Below are positions 7,221 to 12,792 of a DNA stretch of 18,784 nucleotides, in pieces. Position 1 is the first letter of the stretch. The number at the start of each line of letters is the position of its first letter. Made by a program: the position numbers and the translations under genes. This DNA is from an uncultured Actinomycetes bacterium (GTDB taxonomy: Bacteria > Actinomycetota > Thermoleophilia > Gaiellales > F1-60-MAGs149): the NCBI GenBank assembly GCA_903960645.1, contig CAJCBN010000305.1, forward strand, positions 1 through 18,784, given 5' to 3'. The notes under the pieces are model-generated. The model searched no databases. It saw only the letters and a program-made list of their open reading frames with translations, and was not told the DNA's origin.

Positions 7221-7597
7221 ATCAGGATCACGTCGAGACCGTCGAACGCAAAAAAGTCCTCATCCTGCGTGATGAGCGGAACCTCATCGACCATGGCCGT
7301 GGCCGCGATGAGGGTATCCGCCATGCTCGGGCGGCTCCCGCCCCGACGGGCACGCCCCATCAGTTGCGCGTACCGCAGCGCGACGTCCGCATCAACATCG
7401 CGCACCGCAAAGTCATCTTCGATGCGCACCAGCGTGTGGCGCCGAATTGCCCGCTCGTCGGGATCGACAGCCATCTCCACACCGAGCGCCAGTTCACCGA
7501 GCGTGATTGCCGAGACACTCCACTCATCGAACTCCCGGAACGAGACACCGCGGCGCTCTCTGCCGACAATCGCCGAGGTATCGACGAGCGCTCTCAA
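7217..7597 (-). CDS. vapC: PIN-domain ribonuclease, VapC-type toxin
   Basis: A protein of 126 residues, typical VapC size. PIN-domain acidic residues are all visible: D6 in ALVDTSA, E35 in ITLGELALG, D94 in SMADTLIAATA, and D112/D114 in LITQDEDF. VapC toxins are Mg-dependent endoribonucleases that cut tRNA or rRNA when their antitoxin is lost; the target cannot be predicted here. The frame is open 26 codons upstream, but that stretch lies inside the antitoxin gene. The start is taken as the TTG at 7597, giving MRALVDTSA, the usual beginning of the fold. This TTG overlaps the TGA of the upstream gene by 4 nt (TTGA), the classic antitoxin-toxin coupling. Its own TAG stop overlaps the TAA of the small membrane protein gene on the other strand. 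Confidence 0.88.
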   Translation of the reverse strand: MRALVDTSAIVGRERRGVSFREFDEWSVSAITLGELALGVEMAVDPDERAIRRHTLVRIEDDFAVRDVDADVALRYAQLMGRARRGGSRPSMADTLIAATAMVDEVPLITQDEDFFAFDGLDVILI

Positions 7598-7767
7598 CCG
7601 GCGAGGCGATCTTCCGACTGTGCGGTTTCGATGTCCCGGAGAAACCCTGGGTTCGGGGGCAGCAGGCGGTCGCACATCTCGGTGACCGAAATCGGTTGCC
7701 CCTTCGGTGTAATCGGATGTTTCGCGGGTCGACCCTTCGGGCGATCCTGCTGCGGCTCATTGCTCAT
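7594..7767 (-). CDS. Putative antitoxin of the VapC toxin
   Basis: A protein of 57 residues directly upstream of and overlapping vapC. The N-terminal half is basic and polar (DRPKGRPAKHPITPKGQPIS), and the C-terminal half is acidic and helical (VTEMCDRLLPPNPGFLRDIE, ending SEDRLAG). I cannot place it in a known antitoxin class such as AbrB, RHH or Phd/YefM, and it has no clear DNA-binding fold. The role rests on gene order, overlap and size. The ATG at 7767 is chosen over an upstream in-frame start at 7803. A strong extended -10 sits 6 nt before it, and the longer form would start inside the operator-like palindrome. The short C-terminal segment probably occupies the toxin active site, as in other VapB proteins. 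Confidence 0.7.
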   Translation of the reverse strand: MSNEPQQDRPKGRPAKHPITPKGQPISVTEMCDRLLPPNPGFLRDIETAQSEDRLAG

Positions 7768-7773
7768 GTCATC

Positions 7774-7782
7774 AAGGTAGCA
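7774..7782 (-). promoter_or_regulatory. Extended -10 element (TGC-TACCTT) of the antitoxin-toxin operon
   Basis: On the minus strand TGC-TACCTT is followed by GATGAC and the antitoxin ATG, exactly 6 nt from hexamer to start. The transcript is predicted to begin at or next to the start codon. Confidence 0.6.
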
Positions 7783-7789
7783 CCGGCTT

Positions 7790-7803
7790 GTGTCACATGA
7801 CAC
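7790..7803. promoter_or_regulatory. Palindrome over the -35 region, candidate operator of the antitoxin-toxin operon
   Basis: GTGTCA-CA-TGACAC is a perfect 6+6 inverted repeat with a 2-nt spacer. It starts 7 nt upstream of the extended -10 and covers the expected -35 position. Such a site is where an antitoxin-toxin complex would repress its own promoter. The binding protein is unknown. Confidence 0.5.
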
Positions 7804-7822
7804 GCGCGGATGTGCGCAGCTT

Positions 7823-8611
7823 TCACAGCCTCTGCGGCCGACGGCGGTCCGCCACGATCAGGATCAGCGCACCCGTCAGGAGCACCAGCACGGCCACGAC
7901 GAGGTTGAGACGGAACGGTCCGATCATGTTCGATGGATCGCTGCGCAGCAGCTCCATCAGCACGCGCACCAGACCGTAGAGAATCAGGTAGGCACCGACG
8001 ATGCAGCCCGGCCGGAAGCGCTCATGGAGCGGCCGCCACAACAGTCCGAGCGCGATGAAGATGCCGACGTCGAGCACTGACTCGTACAGGAAGACCGGGT
8101 GGAACTGCTCGTAGGTGGCGTAGCCGTACGGACGGAATGCCTCGTCGACATGCAGACCCCAGGGGAGATCCGTCGGGCGCCCGAACAGCTCCTGGTTGAA
8201 GTAGTTGCCCCAGCGGCCGATCGCCTGGGCCAGCGGAATGCCGACGATCGCGCAGTCGAGGAACGTGGCGATCGGCCAGCCGCGCACGTTCGCGTAGAAC
8301 ACGAGGGCGAAGATCCCGCCCGCCACGGCGCCGAAGATGCTGAGGCCGCCCTGCGCCACGTCGAAGATGCCCGTCGGGTTGGCCGAGTAGACGCCGTAGT
8401 CCGTGATGACGTGGTAGAGCCGGGCCCCGATGAAGGCCACGGGCGCAGCCAGCAGACACGCCCAGGCCGCCTCGATGCCGTCGCCGCCGCCGCGCTGCCA
8501 GAGCCTTGCCGTCACCAGCACCCACACGAAGAAGCCGAGCAGCACGCAGACGCCGTAGAGCTGGAGATGCAGCGGGCCGATGTCGAGCGCTTCTCCGGGG
8601 GACGCAGGCAC
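7823..8611 (-). CDS. lgt: Prolipoprotein diacylglyceryl transferase
   Basis: A protein of 262 residues. It moves diacylglycerol from phosphatidylglycerol to the lipobox cysteine of prolipoproteins at the outer face of the cytoplasmic membrane. It has about seven hydrophobic helices. The Lgt signature is intact at residues 132-144 (GRWGNYFNQELFG, with R133, N136 and E141). Also present are HPVFLYES at 171-178 and the C-terminal MELLRSD with E220 and R223. The amino-terminal half carries ARLYHVITDYG, matching the family. The start is a GTG at 8611, supported by TAGTCT exactly 6 nt upstream and by the normal Lgt N-terminus. The zinc peptidase gene lies 37 nt upstream on the same strand, so the two may also be cotranscribed. 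No second lipoprotein enzyme is in the window. Confidence 0.95.
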   Translation of the reverse strand: MPASPGEALDIGPLHLQLYGVCVLLGFFVWVLVTARLWQRGGGDGIEAAWACLLAAPVAFIGARLYHVITDYGVYSANPTGIFDVAQGGLSIFGAVAGGIFALVFYANVRGWPIATFLDCAIVGIPLAQAIGRWGNYFNQELFGRPTDLPWGLHVDEAFRPYGYATYEQFHPVFLYESVLDVGIFIALGLLWRPLHERFRPGCIVGAYLILYGLVRVLMELLRSDPSNMIGPFRLNLVVAVLVLLTGALILIVADRRRPQRL

Positions 8612-8617
8612 GTTGGA

Positions 8618-8623
8618 AGACTA
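8618..8623 (-). promoter_or_regulatory. -10 element (TAGTCT) of lgt
   Basis: TAGTCT is followed by TCCAAC and the GTG start at 8611 on the minus strand. The 6-nt gap predicts a leaderless message. It lies in the 37-nt gap after the peptidase gene. Confidence 0.5.
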
Positions 8624-8648
8624 CGACGGCGACACGCCGCCGGCGCGA

Positions 8649-9308
8649 TCAGCGCCGGGCGCCGAGGATGAACAGCAGCATTGCGATCGACGTGAGCGCC
8701 GCCACGATGTACGTGGTGGCGGCCGCCGTCAGCACGCCGCGTGCCACCGGCGCGGTCTGGGCATCGACCATGCCGTCCTCGCGCAGGATCCGCATGGCGC
8801 GCCGCGAGGCGTCGATCTCGACCGGGAGCGTGACGAGATGGAAGAGCAGGACGGCCGAGAACAGCGCGACGGCGATCCAGATCAGACCGGTGAAGCCCGC
8901 AAAGACGCCGAGCATCAGCGGCAGCACCCAGAGCTGGCTGGCGATGGCCGCGCTCGGGGCGAGCGCTGAGCGGACGCGGAACATCGTCTGCGCGGTGTGG
9001 TGCTGCAGCGCGTGGCCGCACTCGTGGGCGGCAATGGCGACGGCCGCGGCCGACGAGCGGTTGTAGATCTGGTCGGACAGTCGGATGACCTGCTCACGCG
9101 GGTCGTAGTGATCCGTCAGGGGCCCATCCTGCGACGTCTCGACGCGGACCTGCATGGCGCCGTGCCGAGCAAGAATGCGGTGCGCGGCCTCGGCGCCGGT
9201 CATGCCGACCGGCACCTCCTGCGCGCGGGCCACCGAGCGACGCACCCATGCCTGGGCGGCGAACCCGGCCACCATCGGGAGGAGGAAGAGAACCAAAAAC
9301 ATGCTCAT
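8649..9308 (-). CDS. Membrane zinc metallopeptidase, YugP/Zn_peptidase_2 family
   Basis: A protein of 219 residues. An N-terminal membrane helix (about 2-20, MSMFLVLFLLPMVAGFAAQAW) is followed by a soluble region with the family pattern DHYDPREQVIRLSDQIYNRS. The zinc motif HECGH is at 95-99 in AIAAHECGHALQHH. A membrane pair runs at about 125-160, then EIDASRRAM at 164-172, where the third zinc ligand is expected. A last hydrophobic helix ends near 216. The family is widespread in bacteria and annotated as neutral zinc peptidases; physiological substrates are not established. A much longer frame upstream runs through the tRNA-Gln gene and is rejected. The ATG at 9308 is chosen because CATACT lies 6 nt upstream; the ATG at 9302 is the alternative. 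Confidence 0.88.
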   Translation of the reverse strand: MSMFLVLFLLPMVAGFAAQAWVRRSVARAQEVPVGMTGAEAAHRILARHGAMQVRVETSQDGPLTDHYDPREQVIRLSDQIYNRSSAAAVAIAAHECGHALQHHTAQTMFRVRSALAPSAAIASQLWVLPLMLGVFAGFTGLIWIAVALFSAVLLFHLVTLPVEIDASRRAMRILREDGMVDAQTAPVARGVLTAAATTYIVAALTSIAMLLFILGARR

Positions 9309-9314
9309 GCCCTG

Positions 9315-9320
9315 AGTATG
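9315..9320 (-). promoter_or_regulatory. -10 element (CATACT) of the zinc peptidase gene
   Basis: CATACT is followed by CAGGGC and the ATG at 9308 on the minus strand. Only the first base departs from TATACT. The 6-nt spacing predicts a leaderless transcript. Confidence 0.5.
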
Positions 9321-9403
9321 ACCCCGATTGCCGGGGTTTTCCTGACGGATCGACACCGTCCTGGCAGACCGGAGTAGCGGAACCGCATCCGCCTCCGCGT
9401 TGC

Positions 9404-9409
9404 TAGGCT
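9404..9409 (+). promoter_or_regulatory. -10 element (TAGGCT) of tRNA-Gln
   Basis: TAGGCT lies 12 nt before the first base of the mature tRNA, leaving a short 5' leader of about 5-6 nt for RNase P to remove. No clear -35 is visible. Confidence 0.45.
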
Positions 9410-9421
9410 TCGCCGCGTCCT

Positions 9422-9492
9422 TGGGGGATCGTCTAATGGCAGGACGACCGGTTCTGGTCCGGTTAATCGGGGTTCGAGTCCCTGTCCCCCAG
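9422..9492 (+). tRNA. tRNA-Gln (anticodon CUG)
   Basis: A complete cloverleaf of 71 nt. The acceptor TGGGGGA pairs with TCCCCCA and has discriminator G. The D stem is GTC/GAC, and the anticodon stem ACCGG/CCGGT holds the loop TTCTGGT (anticodon CTG, with the normal U33). The T arm is CGGGG-TTCGAGT-CCCTG. The U1-A72 pair is typical of tRNA-Gln. It reads CAG, the main Gln codon in a GC-rich genome. No CCA is encoded, so it is added after 3' trimming. Confidence 0.96.
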
Positions 9493-9504
9493 CCTCGATC
9501 GTCT

Positions 9505-9543
9505 GAAGGCCGGTTCGCAGCTGCGAGCCGGCCTTCGGCGTTT
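9505..9543 (+). terminator. Hairpin terminator after tRNA-Gln
   Basis: GAAGGCCGG (9505-9513) pairs with CCGGCCTTC (9528-9536). The inner self-complementary TCGCAGCTGCGA extends the stem, with a T/G wobble between. A short TTT follows at 9541-9543. It is placed 12 nt after the tRNA end, so its job is probably tRNA transcript termination. Confidence 0.7.
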
Positions 9544-9586
9544 CGGGGCCCACGTCGCACGCCGGCAACGACGTCCACCGCTGATC

Positions 9587-9601
9587 TGCACGTCGTGTGC
9601 A
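9587..9601. promoter_or_regulatory. Small palindrome overlapping the promoter of the 9613 gene
   Basis: TGCAC-GTCGT-GTGCA is a perfect 5+5 inverted repeat that ends inside the -10-like sequence TGC-AACAGT (9598-9606). That sequence stops 6 nt before the ATG at 9613. It could be an operator, but short GC-rich palindromes arise by chance. Confidence 0.3.
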
Positions 9602-9612
9602 ACAGTAATGAC

Positions 9613-10962
9613 ATGCACTCCCCTCGCCGTCTCGCCTCGTTGACCGCCCTCATTGCCATTGCAGCCGTCGCTGCGCTGCTGCCGGCCACATCAGCCGCGC
9701 GGCCCATGATCGCAAGTGCGGCCACGCAGCCTACGGCCTGCGCCTGGCCGGTCGAAAGCACGCCGGCGAAGGCGAACGTCGCCTACCCCGACTCGAACGC
9801 GACGTACTGGACCACCCCGTTTATCGCGGAGGACGGCATGACCATCACCCTCAACGGCACGTTCCCGACCGCTCGCTTCTTCTCGTTTGTCGTCTACAAC
9901 AGCGCCGGTCAGGACTTCACGACGAACGGCATTCCGTCCTCGCTCACCGATTACCAGATGGTGCCGGGCGCCGGTACACAGAATCCGTGGGTGACCGCCG
10001 GCGCGACGCCTGGCACCTACAGCGTCACGGTCATGAACGGCGTGACGTCGAGCATGTCGAACGCGATTCCGCTGATGCCGTCGACTCCGTCTACCCCGCT
10101 CGTGAATGGGATGCCGGCGAACACGGGCTTCGTGACGATGCGCATCTACCTGCCCGTCAACAACAACGCCAATGCGATCCCGCTGCCGACGATGACGATT
10201 TCGACCGGCAATGGCGCCAAGGTAACCACGCTCAAGCAGTGCTCAAGCGCGCAGAAGACGCCAGGCGCCGCCAGCAAGGTCATCAAGAAGGCGATCGCCA
10301 AGATGCTTTCGAAGTCGCTGAATGGCACCGCTGGCACGCCGCCGACCACGTCGGGCACCTGCAGCAACTCGCTCGTGTTCTGCAAGGCGGGCGGCTCCAC
10401 GACACCGTTCCCGAACAGCGACTCGGGCTACGTCGCCGCGAGGTACCAGCCGGCCGCCGGCTATGTCACCGTCGTCCGCGCAACGATGCCGACGAGCGCC
10501 ATGGCCGACGGCAATGGCCCGGGCGTCTGGCCCGCCGCTGGCATTGACCTGCGCTACTGGTCGTTCTGCAACTACGTGTACGCCAAGCCGTACCCGGTCG
10601 TCACCGTGGGCCCCATCATGGGCTGCACGGCTGATCAGGACATGCCGCTGGTCAATGGCACCGCCACCGTCGTGATCTCGTCCCTCAAGGACCGGCCGGT
10701 GTCGACCCTCGGCAAGAAGGCCAAGGTCGGCTGGCTGCCGACCTCGCCCTCCAACACGACCGCTGAAGAAGTGATCGCGATCCGCAACATGCTGGCCGCG
10801 CCGACCTTCACCCAGTCGGTCATGAACGCCCAGAACTCGAACCAGGCCTCTACCGCGTCCACGATGGGTTCGTACTACCCGCAGGGAGTCCAGTGCACCA
10901 CGGCGACGTTTGCGAAGGGTGGCGTGGCCGGGTGCTTCAAGAACCCCGCCACGCCAAGCTGA
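9613..10962 (+). CDS. Secreted protein with eight cysteines, unknown function
   Basis: A protein of 449 residues. A signal peptide is clear: basic start (MHSPRRL), hydrophobic core (TALIAIAAVAALL) and a probable cleavage after ATSAA or shortly beyond. The mature chain opens with YPDSNATYWTTPF, then the pattern GTFPTARFFSFVVYNSAG and the segment DYQMVPGAGTQNPW. Late in the chain are DLRYWSFCNYVY and PYPVVTVG. I associate this pattern with a loosely related group of secreted actinobacterial proteins (some annotated near DUF1214/DUF1254), but cannot assign a function. Eight cysteines in the mature part suggest up to four disulfides. A Lys-rich insert lies at about 200-235. The frame also opens at 9400, but that runs through tRNA-Gln. 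The ATG at 9613 gives a proper signal peptide. Confidence 0.75.
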   Translation: MHSPRRLASLTALIAIAAVAALLPATSAARPMIASAATQPTACAWPVESTPAKANVAYPDSNATYWTTPFIAEDGMTITLNGTFPTARFFSFVVYNSAGQDFTTNGIPSSLTDYQMVPGAGTQNPWVTAGATPGTYSVTVMNGVTSSMSNAIPLMPSTPSTPLVNGMPANTGFVTMRIYLPVNNNANAIPLPTMTISTGNGAKVTTLKQCSSAQKTPGAASKVIKKAIAKMLSKSLNGTAGTPPTTSGTCSNSLVFCKAGGSTTPFPNSDSGYVAARYQPAAGYVTVVRATMPTSAMADGNGPGVWPAAGIDLRYWSFCNYVYAKPYPVVTVGPIMGCTADQDMPLVNGTATVVISSLKDRPVSTLGKKAKVGWLPTSPSNTTAEEVIAIRNMLAAPTFTQSVMNAQNSNQASTASTMGSYYPQGVQCTTATFAKGGVAGCFKNPATPS

Positions 10963-10971
10963 TCCTCAGCT
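10957..10971. other. Palindrome containing both stop codons of a convergent gene pair
   Basis: AGCTGA-TCC-TCAGCT is a perfect 6+6 inverted repeat with a 3-nt centre. The plus-strand TGA (10960-10962) and the minus-strand TGA (10966-10968 on the plus strand) are the two arms. The 6-bp stem is weak, so a role as a shared terminator is uncertain. Confidence 0.4.
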
Positions 10972-11433
10972 GTCGCGACGGCGCGAGACGCCGTAAAGCG
11001 CAATCAGCTCGCCATCCGCACTGAGGTGCGGCAGCGTCTGGACGTCACACAACACCGTTGAGCCGTCTTTGCAGAGGTACTCCAGCTCGCCGAGAAAGGC
11101 CTGCGGCTTGTCACCACGCTGCAGCGTCTCCATGAGCGACATGAAATACGCAATCGAGACGGCCTGCGAAGCGGGTGTGAGGATCTCGTCAAGACCCTGC
11201 GTGGTCGCCTCTTCCGGCGTGAAGCCCCGCACGCTCTCGACCTCGCGACTGACGTGCGTGATGCGTCCGTCGGGCGACATCGACCACACGACGTCGTCAT
11301 CGCGCAACTCCATCAAGGTGTCGCGCTGGTCGCTGCTCTGGACGAGATTCGTGGCCTGCATGCGCGCGAGCACGTCGGCTTCAGACGGTGCGGCGCCCTC
11401 GTAGAGTGGCTTCCCCTGTTCGTCAGCCGACAT
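10966..11433 (-). CDS. Stand-alone PAS-domain protein
   Basis: A protein of 155 residues. Residues 1-40 are a charged helix-rich lead, and about 41-152 form one PAS domain. The pattern is DDVVWSMSPDGRITHVSREV, then ESVRGFTPEEATTQGLDEIL, then EYLCKDGSTVLCDVQTLPH, then a final strand ending LIALYGVSRRR. There is no output domain (no kinase, GGDEF or HTH). It is therefore either a sensor acting by protein contact or a remnant; intact motifs favour a working protein. The ligand is unknown. The frame is open far upstream, through a tRNA gene, and that is rejected. The ATG at 11433 has a good Shine-Dalgarno (GGAGGGAG) and a -10 TACAGT farther upstream, unlike most genes here. It is divergent from the 109-residue protein gene. 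Confidence 0.85.
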   Translation of the reverse strand: MSADEQGKPLYEGAAPSEADVLARMQATNLVQSSDQRDTLMELRDDDVVWSMSPDGRITHVSREVESVRGFTPEEATTQGLDEILTPASQAVSIAYFMSLMETLQRGDKPQAFLGELEYLCKDGSTVLCDVQTLPHLSADGELIALYGVSRRRDS

Positions 11434-11439
11434 CGCGGC

Positions 11440-11447
11440 ACTCCCTC
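11440..11447 (-). promoter_or_regulatory. Shine-Dalgarno (GGAGGGAG) of the PAS gene
   Basis: On the minus strand GGAGGGAG is followed by TGCCGC and then the ATG at 11433. This is the only clear, well-spaced ribosome binding site among the gene starts in the window, and it fixes the start. Confidence 0.65.
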
Positions 11448-11462
11448 CGCTCTCTTGCGACA

Positions 11463-11468
11463 ACTGTA
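11463..11468 (-). promoter_or_regulatory. -10 element (TACAGT) of the PAS gene
   Basis: TACAGT lies 29 nt before the ATG, giving a 5' leader of about 22 nt that contains the Shine-Dalgarno. It is the contrast case to the leaderless starts. Confidence 0.45.
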
Positions 11469-11566
11469 GCGCCCCGCGGCGACGGCATCGTGGTGTGCAC
11501 GCGACCACTCCGTCACGACACCACCCTTGGCTCGGCCACCAGGTAGGAATCGGCGAAGATCTGTCT

Positions 11567-11896
11567 GTGGGCGTGATTCCTGGAGCACTGTTCCCCAATG
11601 CCGATCGTGTCCGGGCAGTTCGTGACGCGATCATCGCTATGGCACCACCGCTCGGCACGCCTCTGTCCGATGACCAGGCGATTGTGATCGCCGACCTCTT
11701 CGAAGGCGACGCCGTACTACTCCTGTTCATGCGGGACCATCCGGGCCATTGGATCTGCCTGTCTGGAAACGAGATGGGCGACGGCCCCGTCTCGGTCGAC
11801 AAGGACGTCTGGCACTCGAGGCTCGTCGAGGCCGCCGAGGAGCACCACGCGTTCTGGACGCGGCTGTCGGAGACGACGCCGCCCACCAACTGGTAG
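11567..11896 (+). CDS. Small soluble protein, unknown function
   Basis: A protein of 109 residues from the GTG at 11567; the frame is open from 11495, so a longer form is possible. It reads as a compact soluble alpha/beta domain. A helix (ADRVRAVRDAIIAMAP) is followed by strands (DQAIVIADLFEGDAVLLLFM), an aromatic strand (GHWICLSGNEMG) and a charged final helix (SRLVEAAEEHHAFWTRLSET). I do not recognise the family. Its codons are less GC-biased than those of its neighbours (for example GTA, CTA, ATT and GCA appear), which may mark recent arrival or low expression. The start is uncertain. GAAGAT lies 6 nt before 11567, and a GTG at 11573 is also possible. It is divergent from the PAS gene, and tRNA-Glu follows on the same strand. 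Confidence 0.6.
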   Translation: MGVIPGALFPNADRVRAVRDAIIAMAPPLGTPLSDDQAIVIADLFEGDAVLLLFMRDHPGHWICLSGNEMGDGPVSVDKDVWHSRLVEAAEEHHAFWTRLSETTPPTNW

Positions 11897-11927
11897 GCCG
11901 ACGACGCAGCAGATGCGCGATTCTGGC

Positions 11928-11933
11928 TACACT
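11928..11933 (+). promoter_or_regulatory. -10 element (TACACT) of tRNA-Glu
   Basis: TACACT lies 22 nt before the tRNA, giving a 5' leader of about 15 nt. The same hexamer is used before the 974 gene. Confidence 0.5.
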
Positions 11934-11955
11934 GCCGCTGCTCTTCGGAGCACCT

Positions 11956-12028
11956 GGCGCATTCGTCTAGGGGCCTAGGACGCCGCCCACTCACGGCGGT
12001 AGCACGGGTTCGAATCCCGTATGCGCTA
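11956..12028 (+). tRNA. tRNA-Glu (anticodon CUC) with A33 in place of U33
   Basis: A cloverleaf of 73 nt. The acceptor GGCGCAT pairs with ATGCGCT (first pair G1-U72 wobble), and the discriminator is A. The D arm GTCTAGGGGCCTAGGAC and the anticodon stem CCGCC/GGCGG match bacterial tRNA-Glu closely. The T arm is ACGGG-TTCGAAT-CCCGT. The anticodon loop is CACTCAC: positions 34-36 are CTC (reads GAG), but position 33 (11989) is A, where nearly all tRNAs have U. No CCA is encoded. It has its own -10 and a hairpin terminator, so it is probably transcribed. It may be functional or a decaying copy. Confidence 0.9.
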
Positions 12029-12034
12029 CTCGCG

Positions 12035-12068
12035 GAGCCCGTCGCACCTGCGGCGGGCTCTTCGCGTT
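12035..12068 (+). terminator. Hairpin terminator after tRNA-Glu
   Basis: GAGCCCG (12035-12041) pairs with CGGGCTC (12054-12060). Inner pairs, including a T/G wobble, extend the stem to about 11 bp around the loop ACCT. A TTCGCGTTT tail follows, similar to the tail after the tRNA-Gln hairpin (TTCGGCGTTT). Confidence 0.7.
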
Positions 12069-12097
12069 TCCGAGGCATGTGCATCCACCCCGCATGC

Positions 12098-12103
12098 GAC
12101 GCT
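12098..12103 (+). promoter_or_regulatory. Extended -10-like element (TGC-GACGCT) of the 12110 gene
   Basis: GACGCT, preceded by TGC, ends 6 nt before the GTG at 12110. It keeps the two most conserved -10 bases (A2, T6) and the spacing seen elsewhere, so it supports the GTG as the start. Confidence 0.4.
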
Positions 12104-12109
12104 CTCCGT

Positions 12110-12694
12110 GTGAATACACGCGAGGAAAACGGAATTCGCCGAGGACGCCTCGAAGGCATCTCCGACGGCATCATCGCGGTGGCGATCACGCTGCTCGCAC
12201 TCGGCATCGACGCGCCGACGCCGGAGCCCGGCGAGTCGCTGCTGCAGGCCTTCGACGCCCAGACGCTCGGCGCGATCGGGTTGTTCGCGCTCAGCTTCTT
12301 CCTGATTGCGCGCTTCTGGTTGGTGCACCACCGTCTGTTTGTCGGGTTGCCCTCAACGCTTGCGCCACCGTTCGTGATTCTCAACTTCGCGTTCCTCGCC
12401 GCGATCTGCCTGGTGCCCTTCGCCACGACGACGTACTCGCGCAACCCGAACGACATGACGGCCCTCGCGATCTATACGGCAGTCGTCGCCGGCGCCACAA
12501 TCCTGCTGTCGGTGATGTTCCGAGAGAGCGCGACGAGCACCTCACGCCGCGGCGTGATCGTCCCGCTGATCCTGCTCAGCGCCATCCCGGTCGGCCTGCT
12601 CGTCGGTCCCCGCTACGCGCCAATGGTGTGGATTGTGCTGCTGCTCGCCGACGGCATTCGTGCCGAGCGCCTCAGCCGCCGCCGGTCTGCCTGA
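12110..12694 (+). CDS. TMEM175-family potassium channel (DUF1211)
   Basis: A protein of 194 residues with six hydrophobic helices, the bacterial TMEM175 layout. These are tetrameric K+ leak channels of the cytoplasmic membrane without the usual TVGYG filter. The family signature is in helix 1: RLEGISDGIIAVAITLLALG, where the hallmark is R...FSD...TLL. Here the Phe of FSD is Ile. Helix 2 ends with the typical FWLVHHRLF. Helices 3-6 lie at about 82-106, 122-142, 148-167 and 171-188. The frame is open from an ATG at 12077, but the GTG at 12110 gives the usual short charged N-terminus (NTREENGIRRGR) and has a -10-like hexamer at the local spacing. It lies alone between tRNA-Glu and the FN3 protein. 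Confidence 0.85.
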   Translation: MNTREENGIRRGRLEGISDGIIAVAITLLALGIDAPTPEPGESLLQAFDAQTLGAIGLFALSFFLIARFWLVHHRLFVGLPSTLAPPFVILNFAFLAAICLVPFATTTYSRNPNDMTALAIYTAVVAGATILLSVMFRESATSTSRRGVIVPLILLSAIPVGLLVGPRYAPMVWIVLLLADGIRAERLSRRRSA

Positions 12695-12777
12695 CCTGCT
12701 GCGGCCGGTCCCGTTGACCTTGCTCGCCCCGGTCGCCACGCATCACCGAACGTTCACCCAATTTCGTACGAAGTGAG

Positions 12778-12786
12778 TGCTAACGT
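12778..12786 (+). promoter_or_regulatory. Extended -10 element (TGC-TAACGT) of the 12793 gene
   Basis: TGC-TAACGT is followed by TGCGCC and the ATG at 12793, exactly 6 nt. This is among the clearest leaderless promoters in the window. It lies in a 98-nt gap whose sequence is locally AT-richer. Confidence 0.6.
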
Positions 12787-12792
12787 TGCGCC

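Noticed and set aside
7598..7675. Longer N-terminus for the VapC toxin
   Set aside because: It lies inside the antitoxin gene, and PIN proteins start right before the LVDTSA strand.
9400..9612. Upstream extension of the secreted-protein frame (start at 9400)
   Set aside because: It runs through the tRNA-Gln gene and its terminator. The ATG at 9613 gives a proper signal peptide.
9309..9761. Upstream extension of the zinc peptidase frame
   Set aside because: It also crosses tRNA-Gln on the opposite strand. The ATG at 9308 gives the normal membrane-helix N-terminus.
11434..12456. Upstream extension of the PAS frame to 12456
   Set aside because: It passes through tRNA-Glu and the TMEM175 gene. 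The ATG at 11433 has a Shine-Dalgarno.
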